DNA of 64,000 bases from Alteromonas aquimaris (GCF_026183695.1 NZ_JAPFRD010000002.1:258725-322724), one strand, 5' to 3'; counted from the first letter of the stretch, positions 17,058 through 25,883 are shown. Notes: generated by a model from the sequence alone, not told the origin. Numbers and translations are program-made.

Positions 17058-17289
17058 AAAAAGACGCTTTTTTTAACCAGGCATTGTCATTTTTTAGCTG
17101 TTTTACTTGAGATCCCAGTTCTTGCATCCATCGCAATAGCAACTTGTTTAACTTGATAACCCTGTCTGATAACCAGTTCAACACGCTCTTGTTTGATCTC
17201 AGGCGTAAAGGATTTACGACTCACAATGACCTCGTTAGTTTTGCTTATGATACCTCTAACAAGGTGTCTTGGATAATTAGACCCTTACA
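17058..17289 (-). pseudogene. second IS3-type OrfA fossil, opposite orientation, with left end
   Basis: A GTG at 17222-17224 starts VSRKSFTPEIKQERVELVIR, then QGYQVKQVAIAMDA, an OrfA N-terminus. After an internal deletion and frameshift, another frame supplies the zipper end (QELGSQVKQLKNDNAWLKKA). The tip at 17289 reads TGTAAGGGTCTAATTATCC inward, which looks like a left terminal inverted repeat. The two fossils meet at the A-rich LKK-coding motif shared by both orfA genes. Confidence 0.7.
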
Positions 17290-17462
17290 TCTGTATAAAC
17301 CTTTATGGTGGAATTTATAGGATGGCTCCTACAATTTCCCGAAATAAAAAATTTTTGGTCTAAACTGTTGCTTTAGAAGCGCCATATATCCGCGGCAAAA
17401 AATGCTGGTAGTCTTTTATTAACGTTTCCTAAATCGATAACCTGAAACGACAAGGAAGCAAT

Positions 17463-18926
17463 ATGAATACCTTCAACAAAGCCAGTTTACTGGCCACTCT
17501 AACATTATTAATATTAACCAGTATCAGCAAAAATGCGCATTCCTTTGATTTTGATAACGGGAATGCACCTGCACAAATAGTTATTCCAACAATAATTCCC
17601 GTCATTTTACAAGATGTGTCTCCAGGGGCGGGAGATGCAACATTGGTTTTGCGCAATACTATATTAGTTACTAATGCCTGGTTCGATGCTATAGCACCTT
17701 ATCATCCGACAGCTATTGGTATTTATAGTCAATTCGATCACCGCATGACTGAATCTACCAACAGAGAGAAAAACATTGCGATTTTGTATGCAAGTTACCA
17801 CGTAATGCTGAGCTTACAACCGCAGAGAATGCAGACGTGGCGAGCGATGTTGGAAGATCTAGGTCTGGATCCAGACTTAGATACTGACGATACCTCTACA
17901 CCTGAAGGGTTAGGTATAGTTGCAGGCAAAAATGTGGTGTTTAACCGTCAAAATGACGGTATGAATCAGCTGGGAAACATTGCAGCAGATGGTGAAGAAG
18001 CTAAGTACAACCCTGTCCCCTACCTTGATTACACGGGTTATTCTCCGAAAAACTCGCCTACCTTATTACTCTTCCCTAGCAAATGGCAGCCCGCATTGGT
18101 AAGTTCTGGTACAGGACTGTTCAAAGCTCAGCACTTTGTTACTCCGCAACTAAAGAATGTTACACCCTACTCATATAAGAACCCACGCAAGTTTCGAGCA
18201 CCCAAACCTACAAACAGTAATGTCATAAATTGGGCGGGTTACATTGAGCAAGCGCAGCAAGTACTTTATTTTTCGGCCAATCTAACCGAAGAACAAAAGA
18301 TGAAAGCTGAGTTCTTCGACAATAAATTTAGAAGCTTAGGTTTTTCTGCAGTTCAGGCGGCACAATTGTATAACCTGAACTTAATGGATTTTGTTCATTT
18401 TGACTTCTTAGTTAACGTTGCAGCTTTTGATACTTCTATTGCGATCTGGCAAGAAAAGTATCGACATGACGCTGTTAGACCCTTTAGCGCTATTGGTTAT
18501 ATTTGGGGTGACAAGCACGTAAGTAGCTGGGGCGGACCTAGACAAGGAACGGTTATTGATATGCCGGCTAATCAGTGGAAAAGCTATATGCCTGTTGCAG
18601 ATCATCCTGAGTATCCTTCAGCGTCAGCAAGTTTCTGTGCTGCACATGCGATAGCAGCCCGCAAATATCTTGGTAGTGATAATCTGAATTGGACCATCCC
18701 AATCCCTCAAGGAAGTTCTGTGGTTGAACCTGGCTTTTCACCTGCTGCAGATACTGAGTTGTATTTTGATACATGGACGGACTTTTCAAACGATTGTGGT
18801 GATTCTAGAGTCTGGGCAGGAGTTCATTTCCCTGATGCAGTCCCATCTGGTCAAAAGATTGGTCGTGAAATTGGAGGAATCGCCTATGATTTTGTGATGG
18901 GTCATATCAACGGAGACGTAAATTAA
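17463..18926 (+). CDS. vanadium-dependent haloperoxidase-like (PAP2 superfamily) secreted protein
   Basis: 487 residues with a Sec signal peptide (about residues 1-27). Two of three vanadate-site motifs are present: KYRHDAVRP (Lys332 to Pro340, K-x6-RP) and SRVWAGVHFPDAV (Ser448, Arg449, His455). The middle motif, usually PSGH with the acid/base His, reads PSASAS at 385-390. The fold and length fit bacterial haloperoxidases of the acid phosphatase superfamily, which oxidise halides with H2O2. The altered motif may mean different specificity, phosphatase activity or loss of halide oxidation. It has its own leader region after the IS fossils and no obvious operon partners. Confidence 0.75.
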   Translation: MNTFNKASLLATLTLLILTSISKNAHSFDFDNGNAPAQIVIPTIIPVILQDVSPGAGDATLVLRNTILVTNAWFDAIAPYHPTAIGIYSQFDHRMTESTNREKNIAILYASYHVMLSLQPQRMQTWRAMLEDLGLDPDLDTDDTSTPEGLGIVAGKNVVFNRQNDGMNQLGNIAADGEEAKYNPVPYLDYTGYSPKNSPTLLLFPSKWQPALVSSGTGLFKAQHFVTPQLKNVTPYSYKNPRKFRAPKPTNSNVINWAGYIEQAQQVLYFSANLTEEQKMKAEFFDNKFRSLGFSAVQAAQLYNLNLMDFVHFDFLVNVAAFDTSIAIWQEKYRHDAVRPFSAIGYIWGDKHVSSWGGPRQGTVIDMPANQWKSYMPVADHPEYPSASASFCAAHAIAARKYLGSDNLNWTIPIPQGSSVVEPGFSPAADTELYFDTWTDFSNDCGDSRVWAGVHFPDAVPSGQKIGREIGGIAYDFVMGHINGDVN

Positions 18927-19010
18927 CAGTAACGATGATTGGTCGGATTTAGTTTATGCGTAGTGTCCGACTGTCAGCTTTTTTTCTAAACTGATAGCCT
19001 AATCTTTTAA
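18927..19010. other. short spacer after the haloperoxidase-like gene
   Basis: No terminator with a clear stem was found. The sequence leads into degenerate remnants on the minus strand. Confidence 0.25.
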
Positions 19011-19235
19011 AGATGACGGTCTGCAAATCGCTCTAAGTGATCAGCCAGGCTTCGACTCTTGAACGTCTCATTTCTGCTAAACTGGTTTAGAGTAATACAG
19101 CAACGTTGCTAAGGATAACTGACACCAGCTGTAGGTTCGTCAGAAGCAGTAATTTTTGGCCATACCTTTAAGCATCTTACTTAAAGTCACGGTATCTGGA
19201 AGGGCCTGTTCGTGGTGATAGTGGTTAAACGGCTT
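19011..19235 (-). pseudogene. degenerate coding remnant, possibly recombinase-like
   Basis: On the minus strand one frame reads FNHYHHEQALPDTVTLSKML with KGMAKNYC, and after frameshifts another ends NETFKSRSLADHLERFADRH with L and a stop near 19011. The first piece faintly resembles the N-terminal core-binding region of tyrosine recombinases (LPDxxx..LLKGM). This is weak; it may be another mobile-element protein. It lies beside an array of insertion-sequence-like repeats. Confidence 0.3.
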
Positions 19236-19269
19236 ATTTCATAGGAACAATTTGTTGATACTTGATTAA

Positions 19270-19320
19270 GTTTGTGAACGTTTTAATGCAGGCTGTGAAA
19301 TAGCAATAAGTCTGTGACAA
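19270..19320 (+). repeat. AAGTTTGTGAA-type repeats, reverse complement of those at 10.3 kb
   Basis: ATTAAGTTTGTGAACG, GGCTGTGAAATAGC and AATAAGTCTGTGACAATG follow each other about 20-25 bases apart. The first matches the reverse complement of TTCACAAACTTTATT at 10331. The repeats are followed by a strong hairpin, as the 10.4-kb array also is. A remnant insertion-sequence end is the simplest reading. Confidence 0.4.
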
Positions 19321-19329
19321 TGAAATGAT

Positions 19330-19360
19330 AAAAAGCGAATCAGTGATGATGCGCTTTTTT
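19330..19360. terminator. bidirectional terminator-like hairpin
   Basis: AAAAAGCG (19330-19337) pairs with CGCTTTTT (19352-19359), and the inner ATCA/TGAT extends the stem with one mismatch. It has a T-run on both strands. It could end the minus-strand gene at 19421-20008, 61 bases away. Confidence 0.65.
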
Positions 19361-19420
19361 ATTGCTGTATGGAAAATCGGAGAAGATAAGTTATCGGTTA
19401 TTTCTCAGCAGGCCAATTCA

Positions 19421-20008
19421 TTACAAACCACTTGTCGAAACTGCAGATGCTAGCTCGCTTATTAGATTACGTATTTGATCTTTAGATGCCGATAATCGAT
19501 TTATCGACTCTTCATCCAATGTATTGCCATTAGCTAAAGCTTCGTGCGCTTCACTAAACCCTTTTTCAACGCCATCATGCATAAGCTTAGTGAAATTATT
19601 TAACGACTCTTCAGCTGATTGCTCGGGGTTTTGCTCTTGATAACTTGCCAACAGTGAAGAGAACCCTGTGCGGATCAAATCGCTTAATGACTCATCCGCT
19701 GTGGCGGGGCGGAGCGTGACAGATGAGCTAGTTTCATTAGCGGACTGTAAAAATTCATTTATATTGTGGGTTACAATTGTCGTAACGGCAGCATCGGTAT
19801 TTGCGCTGTCGGTTATATTTAATTCGACTTGATCGGTCGCGTTAGTCCTTTCTGTCGCGTTTTTTTCAGCTTGGCGCTCAGCATTGCGCGCGTGTGCCAT
19901 CGCAGAAACGTCCTTGCCTAAGGGACCTGTTGTGCCTTCCTCTGCACGAGTCGCCTTAAGTTGATGAACTTGCTGACCGAAATTTTGGGAAAATGCTACC
20001 GCTTGCAT
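19421..20008 (-). CDS. hypothetical protein, possibly DUF5610-related
   Basis: 195 residues, MQAVAFSQNFGQQVHQLKAT onward, soluble, with no signal peptide. The N-terminal half is low-complexity and Ala/Asn/Thr-rich. The C-terminal 75 residues (LNNFTKLMHDGVEKGFSEAH with EALANGN) resemble the GFxEAxxIL helix pair of DUF5610 proteins found in Alteromonas-type bacteria. The N-terminal style is reminiscent of flagellar hook-length or secreted structural proteins. Function unknown; family match is tentative. Confidence 0.5.
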   Translation of the reverse strand: MQAVAFSQNFGQQVHQLKATRAEEGTTGPLGKDVSAMAHARNAERQAEKNATERTNATDQVELNITDSANTDAAVTTIVTHNINEFLQSANETSSSVTLRPATADESLSDLIRTGFSSLLASYQEQNPEQSAEESLNNFTKLMHDGVEKGFSEAHEALANGNTLDEESINRLSASKDQIRNLISELASAVSTSGL

Positions 20009-20499
20009 TGATGCCTCTCATATCGTTAAACCTGTTCTCGAGTTTTCGGCAGTGACGGTAAAAGCTTGAGCAAATAATAATCATTTTATTCATTGTGAGT
20101 AGATTATTTTGAGTAAATTTTTAAGTGACAATCATCTTTGTCTACAACTAGCAGAGGTATGATGTGTTATTGGAATCGCCATGTAATTGTTGGTCTAGCG
20201 CCTTTAAAAAGTGAGGTCCTTCTGGAAAGTTTACCAGTGCGGAATTGAGAGGGACTGTCCAGTAGGGTGTTAGATGTAAAGGATAAGAGATTTTAAGAAG
20301 GGGAGTTGGTGTTTCTCAAATTAAAGAATCAATTTGTTCAGGAAACGCTAGGGAACAAATCAACCAGTACGGTCAAACTTGAATCCAGCTCCCAACGCGG
20401 GGGGGGAAGGAATTTCGTTTGATCTCAAGACAGCGCTCTTGGCCAAGTTAGTAGAGTAGTGCATAAACGCCCGAAGAAACGTTATTAGCTGCCAGATAG
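20009..20499. other. intergenic, no gene recognised
   Basis: About 490 bases with frequent stops in all frames. The only marked feature is a run of eight G at 20399-20406. Confidence 0.35.
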
Positions 20500-21360
20500 T
20501 TACCGTAGCGTTTTTTCGGTAGGTTGCGCGTGAATTTTACTTTCGTACTGTTGTCGCGCTGCACCTGTTTTATAGCTACTAAATCTGAAGGGGTAGATAA
20601 GTTGAGCGACTAAACTGGCGCTGCTTTGACCTTTTACTCCCAATGGCTTTGTACATAGACCCGGTACTCGATATGTACCGAATGCCAAATCGAAGACGGC
20701 GAATACAGTCGCAAAATTGGTCTTGTGGGCCGCTTGCTCCTCAGCATGGTGCCAACGGTGCATCACCGGAGACACAAAGACATAACCTAATTTCCCATAG
20801 GCCCACGGTAGATCGGCATGAATGAAAAAGCCGTAATAATGGCGCACAAGCCCATTTATAAGAATTGCATAGGGTGGTAGGCCCACAGCTAATAAGAACG
20901 TACTATCGATGATAAAAGTAGATAGCCGATTTATCGGATGAAAGCGCTCAAGAGTCAGCCATGTCATATTGGCATCGGAATGGTGCATCATATGGGATGG
21001 CCATAAAAACGAAGTATGCTCAAACCTGTGCCGCCAATAACCAATAAAATCACCTAAAAAAACCGCTACAAAAATAACCAGCGGTTCAGGAATGCTTTGC
21101 CAAGTGTCGGGCTGAATCAACAACAGGTTATGCTGTTTCTGGAGCTGTGAAATCCATACTAATACCGGTGTCAGTAGTAATAGGTTGAGCGCCATAATAT
21201 TGATATTGAACACTGTGTTAGGAAGGGCGGTGCGCAGCGCAGAAATCGCCTTCTTTCCTTTCACTATAAATGCTAGCGCAAGAAATATAAGCGCGATGCC
21301 AAAAAGCTTAGTGGCGGTGTCACCAATTAAATAAAATGAGTCGATAAGAAAATCGTACAT
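20500..21360 (-). CDS. sterol desaturase / fatty acid hydroxylase family membrane protein
   Basis: 286 residues with about four to five membrane segments (roughly 10-33, 52-72, 93-108, 148-178). The di-iron histidine clusters are intact: HRFEH (111-115), HMMHH (123-127) and HRWHH (201-205). Members use O2 to hydroxylate or desaturate lipids at the membrane; the bacterial substrate here is not known. It is a single gene with long non-coding flanks. No partner reductase is adjacent. Confidence 0.88.
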   Translation of the reverse strand: MYDFLIDSFYLIGDTATKLFGIALIFLALAFIVKGKKAISALRTALPNTVFNINIMALNLLLLTPVLVWISQLQKQHNLLLIQPDTWQSIPEPLVIFVAVFLGDFIGYWRHRFEHTSFLWPSHMMHHSDANMTWLTLERFHPINRLSTFIIDSTFLLAVGLPPYAILINGLVRHYYGFFIHADLPWAYGKLGYVFVSPVMHRWHHAEEQAAHKTNFATVFAVFDLAFGTYRVPGLCTKPLGVKGQSSASLVAQLIYPFRFSSYKTGAARQQYESKIHAQPTEKTLR

Positions 21361-22058
21361 GTTGATTCGAACCTGAGCGTTAGCAAATCCGTTTTCCTAA
21401 TCCTGCTCTAAACCAACTTCCAACACTGTTTTGATAGCCAGAGAGGTGAAAAATTTTATTAATCTTAAGTAGCCTTACCACGGTGACATTCTGAATGTTT
21501 AGCTAAAAACCAAAAGATTTAGATATACATTAAAAAATAGATCAGATATCACAGAACTCAAATTGGAAAAAAGGGGGCAAGAAGGGCAGACACTCACCAA
21601 AAAATGGGTGATGATGCCGAAAGCCATTTTGCTCAAGCAGGCAGAACTGGTTTAACCTCAATTTTTTAATTTAAACGTGAAGCGTAACGGACCAGTATAT
21701 GGTCATTGCGGGGGCTGGGCATAATGATCACCCAAGGTTCGAATGAAGAGGTTTAATTGTGCCGATGTCTGGTCGCACTCCCGCTGTCCTTTGGGTGGAG
21801 TGACTGTCCACATAACCATTTTGATAGGACTGGAGATGAGCCCCGCTCATCTCCGGGAAATATTGTAAATAACAAAAAGGGGGCCAATAGAGTAGGGCGC
21901 GAATCGAAAGTGACTAACATCTGGAAGGTCACTGCATCCCTTTTTCAATCTATAGGCGGGGGTATAATCGCCCTGAATCCGTCTTATACTCAATTTCATT
22001 GCCCTCTACAAAATTAGTTTGAAAAGTGTCGTTCCTATTTGGGATGAGTCAAATACTT
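21361..22058. other. intergenic with a perfect hairpin, no gene recognised
   Basis: GGAGATGAG (21832-21840) and CTCATCTCC (21846-21854) form a perfect 9-bp stem with a five-base loop but no T-tract. The open frame at 21757-22017 spans this palindrome, has no good ribosome-binding site and has biased composition, so I do not call it a gene. Confidence 0.4.
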
Positions 22059-22085
22059 TTAAAAAAGGGGGAAATTTATTCCCCC
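22059..22085 (-). terminator. terminator of the SYLF-domain gene
   Basis: On the minus strand GGGGGAA, a five-base loop and TTCCCCC are followed by six T residues. It starts 24 bases after the gene's stop at 22110. Confidence 0.85.
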
Positions 22086-22109
22086 ACTATTTCACATCTT
22101 ACGACTTGC

Positions 22110-22802
22110 TTAGTTACGAGCGGTCAGTACCAGCTGAGCGGGATTTTTATTGTCCGAACTTACTTTTCCATCTGCTACTTCTTGTGGACTAACGGTCGAA
22201 CCGTAATAGGCAGTATTTTCTTCGTCATCCCACATGATATTCTCGATGCTGAGTGCGACGTCCGCAAAGGCACCTTCAGTATCGGTCCATACTACGATGT
22301 CTCCTTTACCCACGGATGCTTGTGCGTGTGCAGAATAGTCAATTATCGACAAGCCGGCGTCAGCGTTGAGCGAAAAGTTGTTGTCATCCATGAATGTTTT
22401 TACCGCTTTGTCGTTCTGCAATACCATCGCAATTTCGCCAGCTTCAATACCGGCCTCTAGACCAGCGTTTAGCGCACCAATGTTATAGAACATCGGGCCG
22501 CTCCAGTCGCTGCCATCGCGTACTAGCAGAACGCCTTCACCGCCGGCTGCCCCCACGCCTAGTGCAGCTCGGGCATAATTAGGAATTAGAAAGACACCCT
22601 GTGCGTTATCCATCAGGTTGGCAAGCTCATTATCTTCCTTCATATCGCGAAGCACTTCAGCTGCGCCCTCAAGTGTATCGTTAGTTTCAGCTTTAAGTTC
22701 AGCAGGGTCATCCAGTTTCTCTGCCTGCGCGCTTACGCTTACACCTGCAGTAGCTAGTGCAAACATAGTGGCAGCGGTTAATGTTTTCAGTTGGGTTTTC
22801 AT
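22110..22802 (-). CDS. SYLF (Ysc84-like lipid-binding) domain protein, secreted
   Basis: 230 residues. Signal peptide of about 27 residues ending SVSAQA. The mature protein carries a SYLF/Ysc84 domain: AQGVFLIPNYARAALGVGAA with GGEGVLLVR, then GIEAGEIAMVLQNDKAVKTF. These domains are linked to lipid binding; in bacteria the role is poorly defined, with periplasmic or envelope location likely. A second, lipoprotein-type family member is at 46753. Terminator at 22059. Confidence 0.85.
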   Translation of the reverse strand: MKTQLKTLTAATMFALATAGVSVSAQAEKLDDPAELKAETNDTLEGAAEVLRDMKEDNELANLMDNAQGVFLIPNYARAALGVGAAGGEGVLLVRDGSDWSGPMFYNIGALNAGLEAGIEAGEIAMVLQNDKAVKTFMDDNNFSLNADAGLSIIDYSAHAQASVGKGDIVVWTDTEGAFADVALSIENIMWDDEENTAYYGSTVSPQEVADGKVSSDNKNPAQLVLTARN

Positions 22803-23188
22803 TGTAACCTCCTATTTTTCGTGAAAGTTGGGTACAACAGAGAAGAGAGGCAAAGAATATACCGATAACGAATTTTTTTTGGGGGTCTTTTGCAGCCCTT
22901 TCCTGTCAGGCACCGGATAGAATTTTTGGTTCTGTGGTAAATACCAAATATGCATTATGTTGATGAAAATATTTCCGAAAGCATGCATGTTTTTCAGAGC
23001 AAACTGAAGTTGGACTCTTGAAATTAAATTAAACGGATAGCAGAACAGGGGTCACCTACCATTCGCACCGGCCCGTCACTTTTCTACCCGAATAGTGTTT
23101 TCCCCAGCGAGAATAAATAGCATCTTGCACATCACTTTTTTTACCGATAGGCTATGCTGAATGTCTAAAGAACAACAAGGAATCCAAT
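22803..23188. other. divergent promoter region between SYLF and NTF2-like genes
   Basis: About 385 bases serving two divergent genes. A T-rich run (TTTTTTTTGGGGG) lies near 22870 and TATGCT at 23152-23157 may be the -10 of the plus-strand gene. No structured RNA was recognised. Confidence 0.35.
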
Positions 23189-23617
23189 ATGTTAAGTCGT
23201 CAATTGAAGGTAGTGGCGGTAGCGATGAGTTTGTTGCTATCAGTAAAGGTTATGGCACACGAATTCGGCTCGCCGCAAGAGGCGGTAAACAGCTACATCA
23301 CCGCAGTTAAAACAGGGTCGGGTGAACATATTAAAATGGCGTTTTTAGAGTCAGCGTCAATCCAGTATTTCAACGAAGAGGGTAGCTACAAAAACTACAC
23401 CCGCGATGCATTTGCTGACCTGGTGGATAGTGGTAGTGAATGGAACGCCACGATTGAAATCACCGATGTAAAGGTAACAGGCAATGCTGCTAACGCAACG
23501 GTGAAGTTCAGTTGGGGTAAGGAGGGTAAAAAAGGCTATGTGGATTACCTGAATTTGATTAACCATAACGGAAGTTGGCACATAACCGACAAAGTTGCGC
23601 AATATGTAGAGCGGTAA
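23189..23617 (+). CDS. secreted NTF2-like (lumazine-binding-type) protein
   Basis: 142 residues with a signal peptide (about 23 residues, ending VKVMA). The mature part follows the NTF2-like plan: an N-terminal helix SPQEAVNSYITAVKTG, the FLESASIQYF strand, and the final strands TVKFSWGKEGKKGYVDYLNL with NGSWHITDKV. Such periplasmic single-domain proteins bind small ligands or act as accessory subunits. No adjacent partner suggests a role. Confidence 0.7.
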   Translation: MLSRQLKVVAVAMSLLLSVKVMAHEFGSPQEAVNSYITAVKTGSGEHIKMAFLESASIQYFNEEGSYKNYTRDAFADLVDSGSEWNATIEITDVKVTGNAANATVKFSWGKEGKKGYVDYLNLINHNGSWHITDKVAQYVER

Positions 23618-24149
23618 AACCACGGGGAAAGCAAGAGTTTTTACTTTGTTGGAGGGGATTTTAAAAAGCTGATGTCCTGGGAAATAATTCTCGATTGTGG
23701 ACATTAATAGGCTGTACGGTTTAACGTGTCGAAGCAAGTGAGCTGCCCTTGCACCCTAATGGTCTTCTAAACAGCACTGAAATGTCACTTTTCACTCTCA
23801 TAGTATAAGAAGAGCTTAGAACAGTCCGGAACACCCTTACTAACCTCGTATCAAACGTCCGCAATCTGTACACTCATGGGCATACTCGCAGTATATCACC
23901 TGCGCAATTGGGGATGGCTGGATCACCCAGTAGCGAACTGTCTAGTGAAAGCTGGGAAGTCCAGTTATACGTGAGGAGTCAAAGCAAAGTATTTTTCTTG
24001 ACCTTTCCCCTCATACTAAGCGCTCTAAACAGCTTAGATTCTTGCATAATGTTATTACTCAGAAACTATCCTTCAATCCAGTTATTGTTATTCGTTTTTC
24101 CGTCTAAATTTTAAATACCAGATACTGGTAACTTAATAAGGAAATTAAA
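23618..24149. other. intergenic, leader of the bacteriocin-like gene
   Basis: About 530 bases with no convincing gene. The right end carries AAGGAAATTAAA directly before the ATG at 24150. A small open frame at 23908-24114 has no ribosome-binding site and is not called. Confidence 0.35.
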
Positions 24150-24386
24150 ATGGAATTACTTAATATTGAAGAGTTAAATGCGGTCAGCGGCGGCTGCGCT
24201 GAACACTGTTGGGGCGATTTTAGCGCCGCGGGTTTTGGCATTTCAGTTATGGCTGGAGCGATAGGTGGAATGAGAGGAGGTTTTGTTGGCGCCGCTCTAG
24301 GGGGTTTTTCTGCTGGGATCGCCTATGCTGGAAGTAAGGTTGGCGACACAATGTCCAAAAGGACGACCAAAGTTAAGGATGAGTAG
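24150..24386 (+). CDS. double-glycine bacteriocin-like (class II microcin-type) precursor
   Basis: 78 residues. The first 15 (MELLNIEELNAVSGG) are a textbook double-glycine leader, with hydrophobic positions and GG before the expected cut. The mature part starts CAEHCWGDFSAAGFG and is a Gly/Ala-rich helix-forming stretch with GxxxG motifs (MAGAIGGMRGG, AALGGFSAG), typical of pore-forming class II bacteriocins. Export would need a C39-peptidase ABC transporter, which is not in this window. A small membrane-protein gene follows 40 bases later and is a likely immunity gene. Activity is inferred. Confidence 0.75.
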   Translation: MELLNIEELNAVSGGCAEHCWGDFSAAGFGISVMAGAIGGMRGGFVGAALGGFSAGIAYAGSKVGDTMSKRTTKVKDE

Positions 24387-24388
24387 AT

Positions 24389-24410
24389 AAGGGGAATTGT
24401 CTCCCCTTTT
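24389..24410 (+). terminator. weak hairpin between bacteriocin and immunity genes
   Basis: AAGGGGA (24389-24395) and TCCCCTT (24402-24408) enclose a six-base loop and are followed by only two further T. This would be a leaky terminator or mRNA-stabilising hairpin, giving more precursor than immunity transcript. Confidence 0.5.
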
Positions 24411-24426
24411 AAAAAAGGATTTATCC

Positions 24427-24642
24427 ATGAATGTTTCGATAAAGAATGTGACACTGCTATTTGCTTATGTGTTAGCACTAACCGCAGTATTAATAATGAT
24501 ATTAAGTATTGTTACTGAAGTGTTTCCCACTCAAAATGAAGCGCTAAGAAATGTGATAATCGCGGTGGTAATTTATTTGACGGTCAAATTGGCCACGCAC
24601 TTTGGAATTAGACATAATTTATTTCACGATGTGAAGAAGTAA
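24427..24642 (+). CDS. small membrane protein, candidate immunity protein
   Basis: 71 residues from the ATG at 24427 (AGGA seven bases upstream). An in-frame start at 24397 would fall inside the hairpin and is unlikely. Two hydrophobic segments (about residues 7-29 and 40-58) are separated by a short polar loop and followed by a basic tail (HFGIRHNLFHDVKK). Size, topology and position directly after a double-glycine precursor fit bacteriocin immunity proteins. No sequence family was recognised, so the role rests on context. Confidence 0.5.
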   Translation: MNVSIKNVTLLFAYVLALTAVLIMILSIVTEVFPTQNEALRNVIIAVVIYLTVKLATHFGIRHNLFHDVKK

Positions 24643-24718
24643 ACAGAATGGTCGATTGATGGGGAGAAAGTGTCTTAACCGTGTTGACTAAACAATATTT
24701 CTGAATGTATGGCAAAAT

Positions 24719-24739
24719 AGCGCACTCACTGCGTGCGCT
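24719..24739 (-). terminator. possible terminator of the CHRD gene
   Basis: AGCGCAC and GTGCGCT form a 7-bp stem with a seven-base loop, 11 bases after the CHRD stop on the minus strand. The following T-run is short (ATTTTG). Confidence 0.45.
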
Positions 24740-24750
24740 GAGTCAAATTA

Positions 24751-25302
24751 TCAGCTTCTTTTCCTACCAGCGGCAAATAACAGCCCACTTGCAACCAGCA
24801 GTAGAACCGCAGGTTCAGGTACAGCGAATAGCTGACCTCGCAACTCTCCCGGGTTAAAAATTTCAGTGTGCAAATTGATATACATATTGCCAGCCTTCAA
24901 TTCATTGGCAAGTTCGTCGGTTAGCGGGTTGGAGGCGTCGTCAAACCGCCAGTCACCTGAAATGGTCCCATTCGTAGTACCTAAGAACGCAAAGTCTGTC
25001 GTATCAAAAAGGTGAACAACAGGACCATTTACGCCTGTTGAGGCATTATGGAAATGCCCCCCACCGAAAATATCAACTATTGGCGAGCTAAGGCCGGAAT
25101 AGTTTATTTCATAGGTGAACACGTACGCGCCGGCCGTACCGGTTAATTCGCCCATCGCACTTCCTGTTGCAGTCGTATCAACACTCGGGACCTCCTGGTC
25201 ACCGCTTAACGTGGCAGTAAATATGACACCCGCATTGGCTACATGTGCAAATGAAGTCAATGCGCATACTAATAGCGATTGAAGTATTACTTTTAGTTTC
25301 AT
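24751..25302 (-). CDS. CHRD domain protein with PEP-CTERM anchor
   Basis: 183 residues. Signal peptide ends FAHVANA. A CHRD domain follows (FTATLSGDQEVPSVDTTATG, then GGGHFHNASTG, NMYINLHTEIFNPGELRGQL). The C-terminus is a PEP-CTERM sorting signal from residue 161: VPEP, a hydrophobic helix and the basic tail GRKRS. PEP-CTERM proteins are processed by exosortase and linked to exopolysaccharide; no exosortase is in this window. It is probably surface or matrix-associated. A possible terminator is at 24719. Confidence 0.9.
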   Translation of the reverse strand: MKLKVILQSLLVCALTSFAHVANAGVIFTATLSGDQEVPSVDTTATGSAMGELTGTAGAYVFTYEINYSGLSSPIVDIFGGGHFHNASTGVNGPVVHLFDTTDFAFLGTTNGTISGDWRFDDASNPLTDELANELKAGNMYINLHTEIFNPGELRGQLFAVPEPAVLLLVASGLLFAAGRKRS

Positions 25303-25857
25303 GACAATCCCATCTTTTTAGTTTTAGAAGGTAATACCCTATGCGAGGTTCATTACGCACCAGGTACGAACCGAAAATGACCACTTAATAAGATCGGCTT
25401 TACTTAAACTGCATATTTTTTAAGCAATATTTCGGCCTTACTTTATTTAGATTGAAAATCAATGATTTATAAAGTGTAGGGATTTGCAGTGTAAAATATC
25501 CTGACACTTTTTGTTTTTTGGTTGTAGTAATTCAGTAAACTGCTGGTTGCCATTAACCCTTTCAGAATAGTGTGATAGTTCGCGTAAGTTGTCGAAAAGT
25601 GGCCGTATAAATTGGATTACGCTGAATATTTACATTTGAGTGATTGGAAAATACAACTCCGAATAGACGAGGTATTCGGAACATGCCTGAACAGTTTAAG
25701 ATTCCGGTGCCTGCCTGCTTCGTTATTGGACAAACGCGGCGTGGTTACCCGTGCAATCTGTTTGTTCATTTAAAATATAACTTCTTGCACTTACAGATCT
25801 CTAATTAAACTGAAGAGTTTTCAAGGCATCGTAGGCAAGCCCTAACAAGTTAAGCAT
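25303..25857. other. intergenic, no gene recognised
   Basis: About 550 bases, A/T-rich at the left, with stops in all frames. It holds the promoter of the CHRD gene on the minus strand. Nothing else was identified. Confidence 0.35.
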
Positions 25858-25883
25858 AAAAAAGGCCCGTTTAACGGGCCTTT
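25858..25883 (-). terminator. terminator of the large S8 protease gene
   Basis: On the minus strand AAGGCCCGTT, a three-base loop and AACGGGCCTT run into a T-tract. It begins about 20 bases after the stop codon. Confidence 0.88.

Noticed and set aside
21757..22017. 86-codon open frame
   Set aside because: It spans a perfect palindrome, lacks a ribosome-binding site and has unlikely composition.
22026..22460. 144-codon plus-strand frame opposite the SYLF gene
   Set aside because: Antisense shadow of a gene with a signal peptide, recognised domain and terminator.
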